Notes under the pieces: model-generated
The model's database searches: none
What the model saw: only the letters and a program-made list of their open reading frames with translations
Told to the model about the DNA's origin: nothing
Origin: Actinomycetes bacterium
Lineage (GTDB): Bacteria; Actinomycetota; Actinomycetes; Actinomycetales; Cellulomonadaceae
Reading direction: 5' to 3'
Assembly: GCA_023428465.1 (NCBI GenBank)
Contig: JAEYXM010000054.1
Span: 1 to 7,795 of the forward strand
Length of the DNA: 7,795 bases
In this document: positions 4,787 to 7,795 of the stretch, piece after piece
How positions within the stretch are numbered: the first letter of the stretch is position 1
How the letters are laid out: the number at the start of each line of letters is the position of its first letter
Program-made: the position numbers and the translations under genes

Positions 4787-6838
4787 GTGACCGAAGAGCA
4801 CACCACCCCGGTCAGCGGATACGACGCAAGCGCCATCACCGTCCTGGAGGGCCTCGAGGCCGTCCGCAAGCGCCCGGGCATGTACATCGGCTCGACGGGG
4901 CCGCGCGGCCTCCACCACCTCGTCTACGAGGTCGTGGACAACTCTGTGGACGAGGCGCTCGCCGGCTACTGCAACCACATCGACGTCACGCTCACGGCCG
5001 ACGGCGGCGTCCGCGTCGCCGACGACGGCCGCGGCATCCCCGTCGGGATCGTCGAGAGCGAGGGCAAGCCGGCGGTCGAGGTCGTGCTCACCGTCCTGCA
5101 CGCGGGTGGCAAGTTCGGTGGCGGCGGGTACGCGGTCTCCGGTGGCCTGCACGGCGTCGGCGTCTCCGTCGTGAACGCCCTGTCGCACCGGCTCGAGGTC
5201 GAGGTCCGCACGCAGGGCCACGTGTACCGCCAGTCCTACCGCGACGGCGTCCCGCAGGCGCCGCTGGCCAAGGGCGAGGAGACGGACGTCACCGGCACCA
5301 CGGTCACGTTCTGGGCGAACGACGACATCTTCGAGACCACGGACTACGACTTCGAGACGCTGCGCACCCGCTTCCAGCAGATGGCGTTCCTCAACAAGGG
5401 TCTGTCCATCTCGCTGACGGACGAGCGCCCGGCGCACACGGGCACCGAGGACGAGATCACCGACGCCGCGGCACGCAAGGCCGCCCACGAGGCCGACGGC
5501 ATCACCGAGGCCCCGGCGAACGGCGCGCCGCTGCGCCGCACGGTCACCTTCAAGTACGACGGCGGCCTGGTCGACTACGTCGCGCACCTCAACTCGGCGA
5601 AGAAGGCCGAGCTCGTGCACCCGGAGGTCATCGACTTCACGTCGGAGGACACGGAGCGCCGCATCTCCCTCGAGATCGCGATGCAGTGGACCAGCGCCTA
5701 CTCGGAGTCGGTGCACACGTACGCGAACACGATCTCCACGACGGAGGGCGGCACGCACGAGGAGGGCTTCCGCGCCGCGATGACCTCGTTGGTCAACCGC
5801 TACGCGCGCGACAAGGGCCTGCTCAAGGACAAGGACGACAACCTCACGGGCGACGACGTCCGCGAGGGCCTCACCGCCGTCATCTCGGTCAAGCTCGGGG
5901 AGCCCCAGTTCGAGGGCCAGACGAAGACGAAGCTCGGCAACACCGAGGCGAAGACGTTCGTCCAGAAGGTCGTGCACGAGCAGTTCGGCGACTGGCTGGA
6001 CGCCCACCCGGGCGAGGCCCGCGACATCATCCGCAAGTCCATCCAGGCGTCCGCGGCGCGCATGGCCGCGCGCAAGGCCCGCGAGGCGACCCGCCGCAAG
6101 GGCCTGCTGGAGTCGGGCGGCATGCCGGGCAAGCTCCGCGACTGCCAGTCCAACGACGCGGCCGAGTCGGAGATCTTCATCGTCGAGGGTGACTCCGCAG
6201 GCGGCTCCGCGGTCCGCGGCCGCAACCCGCGCACCCAGGCGATCCTCCCGCTGCGCGGCAAGATCCTGAACGTCGAGCGCGCGCGCCTCGACCGGGCGCT
6301 CGGCAACGCCGAGGTGCAGGCGCTCATCACCGCGTTCGGCACGGGCATCGGCGAGGACTTCGACCTCGGCAAGCTGCGGTACCACAAGATCGTCCTGATG
6401 GCCGACGCCGACGTCGACGGCCAGCACATCTGCACGCTGCTGCTGACACTCCTGTTCCGCTACATGCCGGACCTGATCAAGAACGGTCATGTGTACCTCG
6501 CGCAGCCGCCGCTGTACCGGATCAAGTGGTCCAACGCCCCGCACGACTACGTGTACTCCGACCGCGAGCGCGACGCCTTCCTGGCCGAGGGTGCGGCGTC
6601 GGGCAAGCGCATCCCGAAGGAGAACGGGATCCAGCGCTACAAGGGTCTCGGTGAGATGGACTACTCCGAGCTGTGGGACACGACGATGGACCCCGACCAC
6701 CGCACGCTCCTCCAGGTGACGATGGACGACGCGGCCGCGGCGGACGAGATCTTCTCGATCCTGATGGGCGAGGACGTCGAGTCCCGCCGCACGTTCATCC
6801 AGCGCAACGCGAAGGACGTGAGGTTCCTGGACATCTGA
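4787..6838 (+). CDS. gyrB: DNA gyrase subunit B (type IIA topoisomerase ATPase subunit)
   Basis: GyrB binds and hydrolyses ATP to drive negative supercoiling by the A2B2 gyrase complex. The 683-residue product has the complete domain order. The GHKL ATPase domain shows EVVDN (catalytic Glu48, Mg-binding Asn52), DDGRGIP (79-85) and GGLHGVGVSVVN (119-130). The transducer domain carries the QTKTKLG loop (378-384) with its ATP-contacting Lys. The TOPRIM domain shows EGDSAGG (467-473) and DADVDG (540-545), so the metal-binding triad equivalent to E. coli Glu424, Asp498 and Asp500 is intact as Glu467, Asp540 and Asp542. QRYKGLGEM (616-624) follows, and the C-terminus RNAKDVRFLDI is canonical. It lacks the ~165-residue insert of E. 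coli GyrB, as expected outside the Gram-negative lineage. The GTG start gives a normal actinobacterial N-terminus. gyrA follows after 49 bases, so the two subunits are probably cotranscribed. Confidence 0.99.
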   Translation: MTEEHTTPVSGYDASAITVLEGLEAVRKRPGMYIGSTGPRGLHHLVYEVVDNSVDEALAGYCNHIDVTLTADGGVRVADDGRGIPVGIVESEGKPAVEVVLTVLHAGGKFGGGGYAVSGGLHGVGVSVVNALSHRLEVEVRTQGHVYRQSYRDGVPQAPLAKGEETDVTGTTVTFWANDDIFETTDYDFETLRTRFQQMAFLNKGLSISLTDERPAHTGTEDEITDAAARKAAHEADGITEAPANGAPLRRTVTFKYDGGLVDYVAHLNSAKKAELVHPEVIDFTSEDTERRISLEIAMQWTSAYSESVHTYANTISTTEGGTHEEGFRAAMTSLVNRYARDKGLLKDKDDNLTGDDVREGLTAVISVKLGEPQFEGQTKTKLGNTEAKTFVQKVVHEQFGDWLDAHPGEARDIIRKSIQASAARMAARKAREATRRKGLLESGGMPGKLRDCQSNDAAESEIFIVEGDSAGGSAVRGRNPRTQAILPLRGKILNVERARLDRALGNAEVQALITAFGTGIGEDFDLGKLRYHKIVLMADADVDGQHICTLLLTLLFRYMPDLIKNGHVYLAQPPLYRIKWSNAPHDYVYSDRERDAFLAEGAASGKRIPKENGIQRYKGLGEMDYSELWDTTMDPDHRTLLQVTMDDAAAADEIFSILMGEDVESRRTFIQRNAKDVRFLDI

Positions 6839-6887
6839 GCCGGCTCCGGCCGCCCCGACCAGGACCTGACGACGAGACGAGGACCAC

Positions 6888-7795
<908 letters not shown>

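Noticed and set aside
4605..4790. 61-codon frame whose TGA stop overlaps the gyrB GTG start, as if a leader peptide coupled to gyrB
   Set aside because: The overlap is attractive because translation through it would melt the hairpin at 4743-4773. But the first codon lies upstream of the likely transcription start, the next in-frame start (GTG 4662) has no ribosome binding site, and about a quarter of codons from there end in A or T, unlike the near-exclusive G/C ending of the flanking genes. Ribosome profiling signal in this frame would revive it.
6839..6850. Short inverted repeat GCCGGCTCCGGC right after the gyrB stop
   Set aside because: The 2-base gap forces a four-base-pair stem at most, there is no T-run, and gyrA follows 49 bases later with its own ribosome binding site, so a terminator is unlikely.

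Overview
The window is a stretch of a very GC-rich chromosome next to the replication origin. It carries the conserved actinobacterial order (dnaA, off the left edge) - dnaN - gnd - recF - dciA (DUF721) - gyrB - gyrA, all on the + strand. Strong G/C bias at third codon positions, GTG starts for four of the six genes, a short NAD-type gnd between dnaN and recF, and the C-terminal signature of the DUF721 protein all point to Actinomycetota. A member of Micrococcales such as the Cellulomonas group is a reasonable guess, but no 16S or other diagnostic marker is present, so the genus is inference.

Layout. Positions 1-365 hold no convincing gene. This looks like the right-hand part of the dnaA-dnaN intergenic region, where oriC usually lies in this phylum; it has one good DnaA-box-like 9-mer and a 20-bp imperfect palindrome. 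dnaN (366-1496) is followed almost without a gap by a short 6-phosphogluconate dehydrogenase gene (1507-2394, possibly from 1498). A 129-base spacer leads to recF (2524-3786), which overlaps dciA (3776-4426) by 11 bases. A 360-base intergenic region (4427-4786) follows, with GC-rich inverted repeats, a TAGACT -10-like element and a perfect 12-bp hairpin that contains most of the gyrB Shine-Dalgarno sequence. gyrB (4787-6838) and the first 302 codons of gyrA (from 6888, running off the right edge) complete the window.

Function. Five of the six genes serve chromosome replication and topology: the sliding clamp (DnaN), recombination mediator (RecF), probable helicase loader or operator (DciA) and the two DNA gyrase subunits. 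The sixth (gnd) is an oxidative pentose-phosphate enzyme that is a known passenger in this cluster.

Novelty. I find no undescribed multi-gene system, no mobile element, no CRISPR array and no RNA gene. This is an ordinary, well-conserved housekeeping locus. The points most worth checking are regulatory or allelic: the gyrB leader hairpin, the palindrome upstream of dnaN, an 18-bp duplication across the gnd stop codon, and a valine at the GyrA position equivalent to E. coli Ser83.
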